Source: Amyelois transitella
Taxonomy: Eukaryota; Arthropoda; Insecta; Lepidoptera; Pyralidae
Assembly (NCBI RefSeq): GCF_032362555.1
Contig: NC_083508.1
Coordinates: forward strand, 2,509,001 to 2,573,000
DNA length: 64,000 bases
Direction of reading: 5' to 3'
Shown here: one piece after another, positions 10,707 through 23,200 of the stretch
Position numbering within the stretch: position 1 is the first letter of the stretch
Layout of the letters: every line of letters starts with the position of its first letter
Notes under the pieces: model-generated
What the model was told of the DNA's origin: nothing
The model's database searches: none
Seen by the model: the letters and a program-made list of their open reading frames with translations, nothing else
Program-made: the position numbers and the translations under genes

Positions 10707-13494
10707 ATGTCTACTACTATATCCACGAGGGCGAAGTCGCCTACACGGGCGGAGGCCATCGCCAAGGCGTTAAAACCTGGACCAGTTTTTAACACTGGGG
10801 TTCTGCTAGGCAAGTTCATAACGTGTTTTCTCTGATTTTTGTAGCTGTACCTAGGCGACATCCATGCTCCTCTGATAGTTTAAGAGTAGACTTATTCCTG
10901 AACAGGTGCCTGGATATCAAGAAAACACTACTTAAGGAAAGCTTATTTGTTTACTGACAGACAATCCTTCATCTTTCATTAGATACATAATAAGCATCCG
11001 CAATATAAAGGAGTAAGTATTCTATTGAATACACCACAATAGCAAAAAATACATCTTCTTGCGCAGATTTTATAAGTCAATCAAGGGAATCTCGTGTATG
11101 TGTGGAATCAGCAGCTATCCTTATGTGGATTGAAATAGTTTAAATTCTATAAAAGGGTGTTTTTGATATTTCAACCGCATAATCCCGGTTCCCTCAGGAA
11201 ACAAAGGACTGCTGATACTGTGCAGGCTCGAGTATGGTCGTCAATTACCCCAGAAACTTAAAACTGATCACCCATTCTTCTTTCTCTTGGGTTATAGTCC
11301 CGGTTGCATCCTCACGACTCTGGAGAGCAGCCCGGGATGGCTTTGACCATGGACCCTGGATTGGGTGAGTCAGGTTTTTCACAAAGCGACATCAGCAACC
11401 AGTGCGGATAAACCTAACACGTATTGGTTCGTTGCCTGAACGTGCAGGTTTCCATACGATGTTTTCCTTCACTGTAAGAGCATCGGTTAGCATTCAAACT
11501 AATGTACATAACTTTCGTAAAACTGATCTCCTAATTCTAGATCAATTTAAATATTGACGCTTATGTTCCATAGGAAACTGGGTCGAAGATAGAATAGAAT
11601 GTCCAAAGACTGGTACGTTATATTTCCCGCCAAAAGAGAAAATAGACTACAAAAAAATGACACCAGAATCGCGACAACCCGACTTCAGACTGAATAAACT
11701 AAACAGTTTACAGGTACACAAAGAACTACTATTTGGGTCTCTAATTATCGCGTATCTGACATAGGTAGATAGTAGTAGGTTTCAGAAAATACAAAACCGA
11801 CCGACCGACATACTGAGATGAAATTTGGTAGGAAGGTGGATTGTTACTAAGAGACGTCCGCGTACAAAGGGTTTTTGGAAATTCCCGCGGGAACGGGTAA
11901 AAACAGGATTTTCCGTTTTACGCTGAATTTATGTAGATATTATATATTGCTTGCATTAGAGGGGGTCACAAGACACAACTCAGATAAATGCCGGAAAGGC
12001 AATGATCATTAGTTACAAAAACCTGCGATACCCTATGGCCCTACGCAGACAAATTGGACCCCCAATAACTAGTTGTCTTTACTTGACTTGGTGTGTTGAC
12101 ACATGTGATCGTAAAAAAATAAGATACCTAGGTACTTCTAGACGCATGGCACCAGAGTAATCAGAATCTGTTGATGTTCACAGGGAAACGTGTCTGCAGT
12201 AATACGGCACGACAGCCACGATGCGTGCGGTAACTTCGCGACCATCAACGACCTAGTATACAATCACTTACCAAAACCGCTGTGTGGCCCAGCACAGCGG
12301 TATTACAAGAAAAGCAAGCACCAGTTTTATCCCCAACCGGACCTTATGCAGTGTTATGTGAGTCTCATAAACCCTTATAGACGGTTGACAATAGGTCGGT
12401 ACAGCTTAGCAGTGTTATTGACAAGCCCGCACCTAAGTTTCCATATTTTCTACTCCATTTCCCTCTTCCATATTGCCTTTTCAACGTAAGTGAATAGAAT
12501 CCATGGCCTTGTGTGTTTTGCAAGACAAACTCTGTTTGGGTTGCAGAAAGCCAAACCAAACAACAGAATGAGGTTGAATTTGCGGCTAAGATTTGGAGCA
12601 AAAGCCGGGCCACATTCATATACTAGGGTTTAATGAGACTTAACTCAAAAATTTATATGGAAAGGATGCTGAAGCTGAAATCAGAAAAACATGAAGGTTT
12701 TTTATTGCTGAAAGAGGGGTCATTTGATATTGTGAATGCATTAGGAATTACGTACATTTTATTGTAGGGAAATGTGACAGAATGGGGCCTTATGAAGTTC
12801 AAAAAGCACGAATGGGCATGCACAGATGTCTCAGATTACATCTCCACACTTTACGAAGACACGTACGTGCCGCCCCGGCCTAGCCAGTACCTGCAGAGGT
12901 GCGAGAGGAAGGCGCGGGATTCGTGAGTTTTTTTACTATTGCTGTAGTACATTTGCGTTCATTTGTGGATCTATATATTAGAGAACATATTCAAGTCTTA
13001 TCGTATGACTCATCTTTCAAAAATCCATGGTATATGGTTAAACTGCTGCTGACGACGGTCGAAATTGGAAATCAAATTTTAATGCCAAATCCGCAAATTA
13101 ATGTGAATTTCAATTTCTAAGCTTTCATTATAGGAGTTTCACTTCGTGTTAATAATTCATAGGAATTTTTGAAATCGGACCTAGCACCATACGAGTTAGA
13201 TGTCTCCTACCCTTAAGGGGATTTGATAGGAGAAACTGCCAGCAGTGCCCGTTGACAAAATTGACGTGTATGCCGACGTCAGCAAATCTATACCCAGATT
13301 TGAAATGCTGAAAATTCAGATGATGATTACCTTCTACTTACTTACCAGTCATGAAGTGGAGCTCTTATCTGGTGTAACCCACGTGATAGTTTTTCTTTTT
13401 TTAATATAAAACGAAACAACAAAATACAATCTTATCTTTTTATTGCAGGAGCTTCACAAAAAGTTTCAGATTTAAAATGACAAAATCAAAATAA
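10707..13494 (+). CDS. Five-exon 205-aa protein, possible ciliary or sperm microtubule protein
   Basis: Exons: 10707-10809, 11574-11713, 12184-12357, 12768-12922, 13449-13494 (618 nt including TAA). All phases agree (1, 0, 0, 2). Intron 1 has a GC donor (CTAG|GCAAGT); the others are GT-AG. The start is the first ATG, AAAATAATGTCTAC. The protein is basic and rich in Tyr, Pro and Lys, with no membrane segment: MSTTISTRAKSPTRAEAIAK at the N-terminus, GNWVEDRIECPKTG at 35-48, and TLYEDTYVPPRP near 170. Short, repeat-free chains with motifs of the YxEDYxPP kind occur in ciliary microtubule inner proteins such as CFAP95, but the likeness is weak and is only a guess. The gene is convergent with TMEM201. 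The structure is well supported; the function is not. Confidence 0.65.
10810..10815 (+). other. Non-canonical GC splice donor
   Basis: The exon ends CTAG and the intron begins GCAAGT, a perfect match to the consensus of the minor GC-AG intron class. Exon 2 (from 11574) joins in phase to give a glycine codon. Confidence 0.7.
11257..11545 (-). mobile_element. Family E SINE body, minus orientation
   Basis: GTCCCGGTTGCATCCTCACG, GGATTGGGTGAGTCAGG and AACGTGCAGGTTTCC also occur in other copies at 22470-22720, 27478-27650, 33011-33402 and 48985-49130. No tRNA-like head was identified in this copy. It lies in intron 1 of the 205-aa gene. Confidence 0.55.
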
Positions 13495-13514
13495 TGATAA
13501 CATCAAGAATCATT

Positions 13515-13520
13515 TTTATT
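13515..13520 (-). terminator. Possible poly(A) signal of TMEM201
   Basis: TTTATT on the plus strand reads AATAAA on the minus strand, about 350 nt beyond the TMEM201 stop. It is only 21 nt past the stop of the convergent 205-aa gene, so the two 3' UTRs probably overlap. Confidence 0.3.
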
Positions 13521-13866
13521 TCACTCTTTGCAAAATTTTACTAGTCTTTACAATATCACATTTTGTTCGAGAAGGGACAGTGACGTCCGTATAAAAATTG
13601 TAACAATACAATAATTCTTAATGCTTTCATATAGCCGTCACCTGGCGTCAACACGAGATCAGCAAGTACTCTTACGCTAAGTTTAGTCTCAAACATTACG
13701 ACTAACAACCACTTATAAATACTAAAGAGGTATAACTTAACAAAATATCTTAATTATAATGGCAGTTCATCAAAGTTCCAACAGAGGAAAAGAAGCAAAA
13801 AAAAAAAGAACGAAAGAAATTTCATGAATACGAAAGTGCGGAAAATGTCTGACTAGTGATCGGGCA

Positions 13867-16534
13867 TTAATTTGATGCGAAGGAGTTCACTTGGGGCAGT
13901 TTGATGAGTCCAGACCCGCCGGGGGTCTTGAACATATTGTTTTGTAGGTATTGTTGTTGGGAGAACACGGCGTGCGCCGCGGCTTGGTGCGCGAACCTCG
14001 CCTGCGGAATGTGCACGTGACTGTTGTACTGCATCTGAGGGAACACCGGCGAACTGACGCGGCTGAAGTTCTGCGGAGACTGAAAGTTATTGAAACTTGG
14101 CACTTGATTGTCCACCGCCATGGGCTCACCGCACACGGACTCTTCGCGCGACGGAGGCTGCGAGAAAATGTTACGCTGGTTCACGCTCGACGTCTGGGAT
14201 TCGAACCCCGAACTCTGGCTCGACGAGCGGCTGCCGTCCAAGTTGAACAGCTGCCGCTCTCCGTCGGAGCCCCAATAGCCGCCCGCCACCCAAGACGTGC
14301 TGTGCCCTAGTTTGCTGGGCGATATGAGAGGCCTGGCCCGATTCATTGCTGTGGGCGTTACAAAAGTTGGTGTCGGATTGTATTTTCTTAATGAGAAGAT
14401 TGGATTAATTTTTCTTGCTTTTTTTTGACTACTTATACACAAAGAACTGATACTTTCATCAAGATCTGAATCAGAGTCATCTTTGTCAAACTTTTGATAT
14501 TTATTAAAAGATGGTTTGGCAAATACAGTCTCAGAAACTGAACTGGGGCTTTTGCTTACGAGAGAATTGACACAGAATGTCGAATTATGTTTAGGTTTAG
14601 TCCAAACACTATCACTACGCGGCGTGAAGGTCCTGCCGTTCAAACTGTTACTTAGGGGACTGATAGTGTCATTTGAAGAGTCAGAAAAATTACGTAAACC
14701 GAATTTACTAAGAGATACATCATCATCAGTGTCAAAAGAAAAAGTATCATCTTCATCAATTGAAGTTTTTGATCCGTTTACAAGGTTCTTCATTCTTTTT
14801 GGAGTAGCATATATTCTTGATGTTTTGAGTGGTTTATTTTTCATACTCATATATATTAGTAAAACTATTGATGCACTAGCCAGCTGAAAAGAAAAATATA
14901 AATCATGGAACTGAGGTATTTACGAAATATAAATAAAAACAAAAGAATATGTTATAATGATATGCTCACCTTGATAACACTTATTATCACAGGATCTATA
15001 GTGACTCCATGTGACATGGCACTTATCACAAATACTGACCACAGCAGGTCTATAGCTATTGTATACTTCTGTTTGTTCACATTCCAAACATGTCCAATAA
15101 TTTGTATAAAACATACAAAACCACCTAGTGCTTTCTGAGTCAACAACATAAAACTGCTGATGTCTTCACTAGTTAAATTCATTTTTGGCAGCTTATCAAA
15201 TAATACATTTACGTCAACGAGGTAATTTTCTAGTACTGGGAATGTCATAAGCATCTTCATTTTCACTATAGACACAATCCTCTCAAATAGTCCAGTCACA
15301 ATCTGTTTCACATTAGTCACAGATTTTGGTAACTTTTTATGATTTTCTATATTTTTGTATAATTCTATAGTAATCAATAATATCAAAACTGTAGCTATTA
15401 AAGTGGATGTCTTATTTATAAAGCTCTTGAGAATTTTATTTTGTATTTCCTTGTGTTGCCCACTCTTTTCTGAGGATCTCTTCTCTAGCAATTTTGTAGC
15501 GAGAAGGGTCTCTTTTTCTTTATGGAGTTTCATTTGGAGAACTCTTTTGCATGGACTACATAATTTGTAAGCCTTTTCTAGTTGTGCTCTAAAAAAGAAA
15601 CATTCAACACAATTCAGTGTATTGCCTCATGGGGTTAAAAAATAATAATGTATAAAAATTTAATTTATATATGTGCCTGGTTTCACAGCTAAGCTTTTGG
15701 ATCAATTTTTCAAATTTTGTATGGTATATTTTATCTAAAATCAAACAAACAAAGTTAAAAATACAAACCTATAAACTTCTATTTCTTCATCATACTTCTT
15801 CTCATGCATCGGCACAAAACTTGCCAGTTGAGCAACTTTCAGCTGTTGGTTGATGTTGCACATCTTGCAGAGCCCATTCCTCGGAGGACTCTTCTGAAAA
15901 ACCCTTGGAGGCAGGGCTTGCTCATTGTTTGGAATTATAGGCTTGTTATAGTCACCATCCTTTAGAACAAAATATTATATTTCTTGATTACATTAGTACT
16001 ATTTGAATTTTTTTATTACATTATACAAAAGAGATATCGTGTAAGATCCCTGATTGAATAGATAATGTGTTGTACTAATATGCTGCTTTGCCAGGGATGA
16101 AAATAATTTTGGCTGAATAAGACCACATCACTGTTATCACAAAAACCAAATTAATTGAGAACAGATTACCTATTAACAATGAATTTGGTATCAAATGTAC
16201 ACTTTAAGAGAAAGATAAGTTTCATAATCCAGATAAAGCAGACACCTCACCTTTGTAAATCCATTGTACTGTTCGCATCTTGGGCAAATCCAATTATTCC
16301 GTATCAAAAATTTTACCCAGAAGTCACCGTTGCAAAACCAACAATTCACTCGCCAAGGCAATGTTGATCTGTAAAGACCAAAGAAGATTAATTTTAGCAC
16401 TATTTATCAGGCGGGAAAGCCGAGTAACCTCACATGACTTACCGCAATTTGTAAAGTAGTTTAAACATTAGTATACTACAAAGTACAACTATTATTACAA
16501 TTAAAACTAATTCCATAACATAAACAATTCCCAT
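13867..16534 (-). CDS. TMEM201: Transmembrane protein 201 / Samp1 / NET5 (Ima1 family)
   Basis: Exons in transcript order: 16534-16443, 16368-16251, 15959-15769, 15588-14970, 14883-13867 (2037 nt, 678 aa; the human long form as I recall is about 666). Residues 7-25 form an N-terminal hydrophobic segment. The Ima1 zinc-binding region follows with four CxxC pairs at C40/C43, C59/C62, C101/C104 and C144/C147, including NCWFC and CPRCEQYNGF, which match the vertebrate protein closely. Further membrane segments lie at about 195-211 and between about 290 and 355. The C-terminal half is Ser/Pro-rich with RPLISPSKLG, matching RPLISPARL in human. In vertebrates it is an inner nuclear membrane protein tied to lamins, LINC complexes and the spindle. 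It shares a ~740-bp divergent promoter with TTC27. Confidence 0.93.
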
Positions 16535-17272
16535 TTTCCCTATTTAATACAATTTTTTAGTTACAAAATCATATTTTCCTTAACCTAAAAATCACGCCTT
16601 GCGAGACGTTTTAATAAGAACATGGTTGGCGTTGGCATATGGCAAATAAATTCATATAAATTTCATTCGTCAACAGGGATTTCATTCCAAAAATCTTACC
16701 AATCACAAAATTGATGCGATTGCTTGGTTGGTTGATTCGTATTTTGACATTATACTCCGCCAATTAAAACAGCTCAAAAATCTATGGTATTTATTTTTAT
16801 CTCTAGTGCGTTGACGCGTTTGTTCGGCGCCTGACTATCGCTGTTTCGCTTCTTGTGAAGTTGTGACGTGAAGTCATAATAAGAAGCGAAACAGCGATCA
16901 TCACGCGTGCGTGCCATACTAGCTAATGTGATAAATTCGTATGTGATGTCGTTGAAGTGTTAGACACCGAAACAAGAACGATCTACGGCTGATAGATTGA
17001 TTTTTTTTCCAATTTTTATTGCCTTATTCGAGTTTTCTATTTAAGTCGAGCTATGTCAATAGGGGTAACACCCTATGATGAGGTCTTGTTGTCTTTGAAG
17101 TTTTTAGCACATATGTTTATATATTTTGCTGTCAATGTCAAATCAATCCAATCAAAAAGTTCAAATAGGTACATGCTTTCTTGTTGTGATTTTTAGGATT
17201 TTACGTAGTATTATATATTTTAGTTAAGGGGAAATTCATACACATATAAAATTTCATATACAATTATACAAC
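16535..17272. promoter_or_regulatory. Divergent promoter of TMEM201 and TTC27
   Basis: 738 bp separate the two start codons. The region contains CCAAT-like sequences (ACCAATCACAAAATTG near 16700; CGCCAATTAAAAC near 16760) and an imperfectly spaced but perfect inverted repeat at 16837-16898. No TATA box was assigned. Confidence 0.5.
16837..16898. repeat. 18-nt perfect inverted repeat in a divergent promoter
   Basis: ATCGCTGTTTCGCTTCTT at 16837-16854 is the exact reverse complement of 16881-16898, with a 26-nt loop containing a CRE-like TGACGTGA. It sits in the GC-richer middle of the TMEM201/TTC27 intergenic region. Confidence 0.85.
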
Positions 17273-20200
17273 ATGCACACAGAAGATACAGAGAACTTTT
17301 TGTTACTGTGTAATTTTGATGAACAGTATTCTGAAGGTAAGTAAATAAATAAAATGTCTAGTAGTATTTTAGCTTCGGCCTTATTTTACTTGGTTATCCA
17401 TAACATTTGAAATATTTTCACATATTCAATTTAGCTGCTCTTCTTTTCATTTTTATGGTCTACTACATTAAATTTTAATTCTGAAAATCATAAAGTTTAG
17501 GTTATGTGTGAAAATAAACAGATTGAATTCTCTCTCCTTTCACACGAAAAGGCAGTGACTTGCTTTGATATTTTTCTGAAAGGCAAGTTTTTTGCTTGAA
17601 GCGTTTACATTTTGGCATACTTATTCTTCAACATATATTTGCCCTCAGCTGGACATATATTCACGTCTATAACCCTTACGGGGTAGACAGAGCAAACTGT
17701 CTTGAAAAGGCTGATAGGCCATGTTCAGCTGTTTGGCTTAAGACTCATATAGTGACAGGTTGCTAGCTCATTGCATATAAAAAGGATAAAATTATAAGTT
17801 TATAAGCCTATCCCTTAGTCGCCCTTCACGACATACATGGGTAAGAGATGGAGTGGTTCTATTCCTTTTTATATTTGTGCCGAACATATTTACTGTGCAT
17901 AATAAGTGTGCATGCTGCAAATCAAAAGTTTAAATTCTTTTTTTTGTTTTCAGAGAAAGGGAATATTAGCAAGTTGTGGTCTGGAAAATGGCAAATAGAA
18001 GACACAGATATTTGTAAAGAAATATTACTGACAGAACTCGAGCCTGATGCTCTTATAGATCTTTTTAAAAGGTACAGGGATCAAGAGAAACAAACTCAAA
18101 TGATATTGGATATAGCCATCAAAGCATTTTTGACTTTCTGTGATGTAAACTGGAATTCTCATCCAGATGATTTGAAATTGGAAGAATATTTAGGGACAAG
18201 CTGGCCAGTGAACATAGATGTTACCTCAAAACTTCAAAGAGATTCAGAACCTATATTTGTGAATATTTTGTGTCCTGAACTATTGTATTTATCTTCTCAA
18301 ATCTTCAATGCGCTGTATGCCATTGATGGGAAACTAGTAAGTAAATTTAATCTTCAAACCTAGCCAAATCAGTGTAAACTTTAATTATCTCTACTACATT
18401 TTACCATAGGGCTAATGTTGAGCCTTTGTTCATATTATCTTTACAATTCTTATATCTTATATTATAAATACTCTTACATATAATCACGTCTCTCGGTCTA
18501 TATCCCTTATGGGGTAGACAGGGCCAACAGCAAACAGTGGAAAAGATTGAGAGGCCACATTCAAGTTTATGGCTTAATTATGGTATTAAGATTCAAATAG
18601 TTGCTAGTCCATCACTTTTAAGAAGAACCCCAAGCTATTAGCCCATTTCTTAGTCGCCTTCTATGACATCCATGGAGTGCTCCCTAAATGCCTAGAACTC
18701 ACCGCATATATCCAATGCAATTTACTTAACACCTTTACAGCTTCATCTATGGTGGAGTTTCAGGGCTAAAGTAGTCCATCAGAGAATCCTCGAAGACACC
18801 AGTGCTACATTGTATTCGGACCTGGAACTGACCATAGCCAAGCTGTCAAACGAGCTTCAAAGCTTAGCCAAACCACGGCTACAAATCTTGCTGTGCTTAG
18901 AAATAGCACAGGCATACTTGTTGTATGCCCGAGTCTATAAGATTGAGGAGTATTTATTGAAGGCGAGGGAATTGGCCGGATTGAAGTTAGAACTTACAGG
19001 TATGTTTGTTCATGATTCTGGGTGTACACCATATAAAATGGTTTCACTGTCAGTTCATTGTCTGAAAACACATTTTATTAGGTATGTGTTGAATTTTCTT
19101 ACTTTTATTTTAAGCTGACCACCTTATACTTCCGCCATCACATCTGCTTGTAGCTAATGGGATTGAGTCCAAGTCAAATAACCTAGGACTTAAAATTACT
19201 AGAAAAACATTTAATAACATACTTGCATCAGCTTTAAGCTGCTAAAGTATTAATAAATAATAAAAAAAAATTGTGACTATTCTTAAAAAAATCAGAAAAG
19301 ATATTTTTAGGGCCTTCTAGGATAAAACATTGAAAGAGCCATACAAATTTTTTTTTTATAAAACTTTATTTTCTTTGTTACAGGCATCCTAGGTAAAAGG
19401 ACAAAATTCCAGCAGAAGTCTCTACCACAACTGGCTCTGTCTAGCGAATTAGACTCCGAAGTGGACCGTCCATCCGCCGAGGAGAGCCACGGCACTTCGG
19501 AACTGCCCCCTGACATAGAGTTGCAGGATGACGTGAGGTTGCACAAGATACATTACAATGAGGCAATCAATCAAGCCGATTTGCCTAGTCTGGAGCAGAC
19601 ATTGTGCTTATTGACTGTGTAAGATTTTTAACTATTTTAGCTTGAATTCATATTCTATCTATTTATTGAACTACACACTTCATGAAATACTTGGTATGCA
19701 CTTATAGCACTGATGACATTGTAAGAGTATAGTATATATAACTAGACTTAAAAATGTGTCTAATATAAGAGTTACACTTTTTAGTAAAATGTATTAATGA
19801 GTTGTGAGGGTTGTTTTAAAAATGACAATTCCCTGTGTCCCGCACTTTTAGTTGTTCCACAGAAATTAAGCAGCTTTGAACTTATTTGAAGTGATCACTT
19901 CTCATTTCAGCCAATATCTTCAAAAGGCACAGCCTAAAGATGAATTAACTACTGAAGAGTTGCAGCCGTACATTGCTACCATTCTGTCCCAAAGCAAGGG
20001 TCCATGGTCCACTAGAGTAGCCGCCCTGCTCATCCGCTGTAAACTGGAAGCGAATCACAAGCGTACTGTGGAACGCTCCATGTTGCAGTGCGAAACCATT
20101 GTTAATGATAAAACTTGCGTTTCGTCCACTAGTAGGTAATATATTCATTTATTATGAATTTTCTGAAGTACAAAGCTACCATGCTGTTCCAGAGCAAGGT

Positions 20201-23200
20201 ATTATTTTATTTTTATTGTACCTGTGGTGGCATCCCAAACGTCACACGCCATCAGCCAATAACAGCGAAGAATGCGACGCGCTCAGCCAATAGCAGCGAA
20301 GGGTCTAAATCACGCAATCAAAGCTTCTCCCTTTGCTAATACATAACCAATAATACTGTATAGTTAATGTACCTTAAATATTAACAGCGAAAGAATTTTC
20401 ATGATCTGTTAAGTATTTCCTAAGATTAGCCAAACATTACAAAAAAATAATCAACTTTACCTCTTCTACTGAACAAAGTCAACTTATGTAATCTTATGTT
20501 AAGGTGAGAGGTATTTGTATTTGAAGTATGGAAGGGTCCCACAACGCGACGTATTTCTTAAAAATTATTACTTAATACTTACTTCTTTACTATTTCTTAT
20601 TTTTTAAAGGGAACCTTAATTTTTATTCCAATGCCAGGTTATCATACCTCTGGGCCAGCGGTCTACAACCAGCTTGGACCTGGAGGCAGCAACTGGCGGA
20701 CTTGTACCTCAGTCTGGGGCTGAGCAAGGCCGCCTTGGAAGAGTACCAGCGACTGCAGCTGTGGGAGGATGTGATTGTGTGCTACACCATACTGCAGCTG
20801 CGGCACAAGGTACAATGCCTCGACTGGGGAGTTGTACCTCAGTCTGGGACTGAGCAAGACTGCCCTCTACGTGGCTTCAATGGCTTTAAATTGTATCATT
20901 TAGCAAAGTTCACTGTCGATTCTGAAGCTGCATCCAAATTACTTCGAAATAAACTAGAAAAAAGTACCCGAAACCGACAAGCTAGAAGTAAGAGGTTTAC
21001 GAATGTGGATTTAGTGAAGGAAGTATGCAGATATTGTGGCACATGGAAAGATGTAGTCCATGCCTACCACTACGGGGAATAGGTGTTATATGTAAACTAG
21101 AAAAGAATAAAAATTGAATGAATTGAAGATTTTTATAAGTAATACGGGGTACCATATATTAATTCATATTTCCATAGTTATGTTATCAAAGTTATATATT
21201 AATAACGGTTTACACTTTGATAAAAGATTGTTTCTATCATTTTGCAGGCAGCGGAAGTGATACAGCAGCAAATTAATATAAAGCCTACAGTCAAGTTGTA
21301 CTGTCTCCTTGGAGATGCTACAGGTAAATATATACAAACATACATACACATACCTAATATGTAATGCGAAAGTCTGTATGTTTTTCGCCATCTATTATAG
21401 TGTGCCAGCTATTTTACATCCCGTGCATTAAGTAAAGTTGATCAATGGAAAAGCTAAACTTGGGATTCTTCAGTTAGGTGATGGGCTAGCTACCTGTCTC
21501 AACTTGGAATCACAATTCCGTCATAAAGCCATGCAGCTAAACATTGCTTTTGAGTCTTTTCTAAATTGTTGACTCTGCCTACCCTGTAAGGTTTAAAGAT
21601 GTGACTATATGTATGTATTTATAGATGACGTCTCTTGCTATGAGAAAGCGTGGGAGTTCTCCAACCACAGGAGCAGCCGGGCGCAGCGACACTGGGGCAA
21701 CTATCTGTTTAGTCGTAAAGAGTATGAACAGTGCATACCGCATTTTGAGAAGTCGGTCGAGATTAATTCTATACAGGAGAGCGTGTGGCTGAGGCTCGGG
21801 TGAGTATTCTTTAAAATATATAAATTTTCCCTTTTTATTCTGCTATTCATATAATAATTATATAACGCAGCTTCATGATTCGGTAGCGTAGTGTAATTAT
21901 AATGTAGGTATTTGCCAAAATACAAGTTAGTAGCAAATGCTGAGTACACCTGGTATATACATACGTATATACCAGGTGTACACAAAAATGTATGTAAGTA
22001 TTATGCCTTAAGTATATGTATAGTATACGCCTCTTTTTTGTAGTGGTAGGCGGAGACAACGTCATCTAGTTAAAAACACTGAAAGAAATATTGTTTCAGC
22101 TACGCAGCCCTAATGACGGAACAATGGGAGACCTCGGCGAGGGCCTACCGCCGCTATACATACCTACAGCCCAACACGTTCGAAGCATGGAACAATTTGG
22201 CCAAAGTGTATGTGAATCAAGGAGATAAGAATAGAGCCTACAGAGCCTTGATGGAAGCGCTGAGATTCAACTATGACAACTGGAAGGTAACTTCAACTGT
22301 CAATTTAGTAACATTCAGATATTTGAAAAGAACTTGCTGATTCTTTTGAGAAGCCTGGGGTTCGCAAATGAACACAATCCTTGATTTGATAAGTCAGGTT
22401 TTAACTGATTTTATAATTTCACCTTGCATTCAACTTTAACTTTTTATTAATTTATTTTAACATTTAACTTACTTCAAGTCAGGTTTTACACGAATGGACC
22501 CACGTCTGACCTTTGCAACAAATCATCTTCTTCCGGCTTTAATCCCAGTTGCATCCTCACCACTCTGGACAACGGACTCTGGAATGGGTGAGTCAGGATT
22601 TAAATGAAGCGACACCCGTTTGACCTCCGCATCATTTGCAGGGGAACCTTATCACCACCACACCTTTCACTCCCATACATTAGTGTTGGCTCCAACACGC
22701 CTCTATGTGTTGCCCGATAAATACTGATTTCTACTTTTCCAGCTATGGGAGAACGTGATAATGGTGAGCATGGACACGGGCCACTTCGAAGATGTCATCA
22801 GAGGCGTCCACCGCATGCTGGAATTGCAGAACAAGTTTGAAGATACAGAGCTGCTGCATTTATTGGTACGGGCTGTCCTGCAGGACGCCAGGGACCCTGA
22901 TGGGAACGGTGCCGCTAGGTTCGTTCTCTTCTCTAGGTTTTTCAAAAGCTAGAAATACTAACATCGTACTTGATCAGATTCCCCTGTAAAGAAATACCAG
23001 TCCCTCCATTGTTAAACAACTGAATCATGGTAATACGTGACAAACACCAAAAGGTCTTAATAGACCACAAGAAATACTGTGCTTGTAGTTAAACCAAGTA
23101 TATATACAAAGGAATCTGCGGTGCAAAAGTAATGTAAAACTTTAAATTGTGATTGCAATTAATTTATTCATGTTTTTTCACCGACTTAAAAAATGGAGGA

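Noticed and set aside
12365-12619. Minus-strand frame of 84 codons
   Set aside because: It overlaps the donor side of exon 3 of the 205-aa gene and intron 3, with no match or splice support.
13951-14887. Plus-strand open frames opposite the last TMEM201 exon
   Set aside because: They are antisense shadows of a conserved coding exon, with no splice structure or family match.
20702-21082. Long frame running from TTC27 exon 6 into the intron as a possible longer exon
   Set aside because: The intronic part is an exon duplicate plus a family B repeat, and the exon 6 donor and exon 7 acceptor keep the conserved TTC27 sequence in frame.
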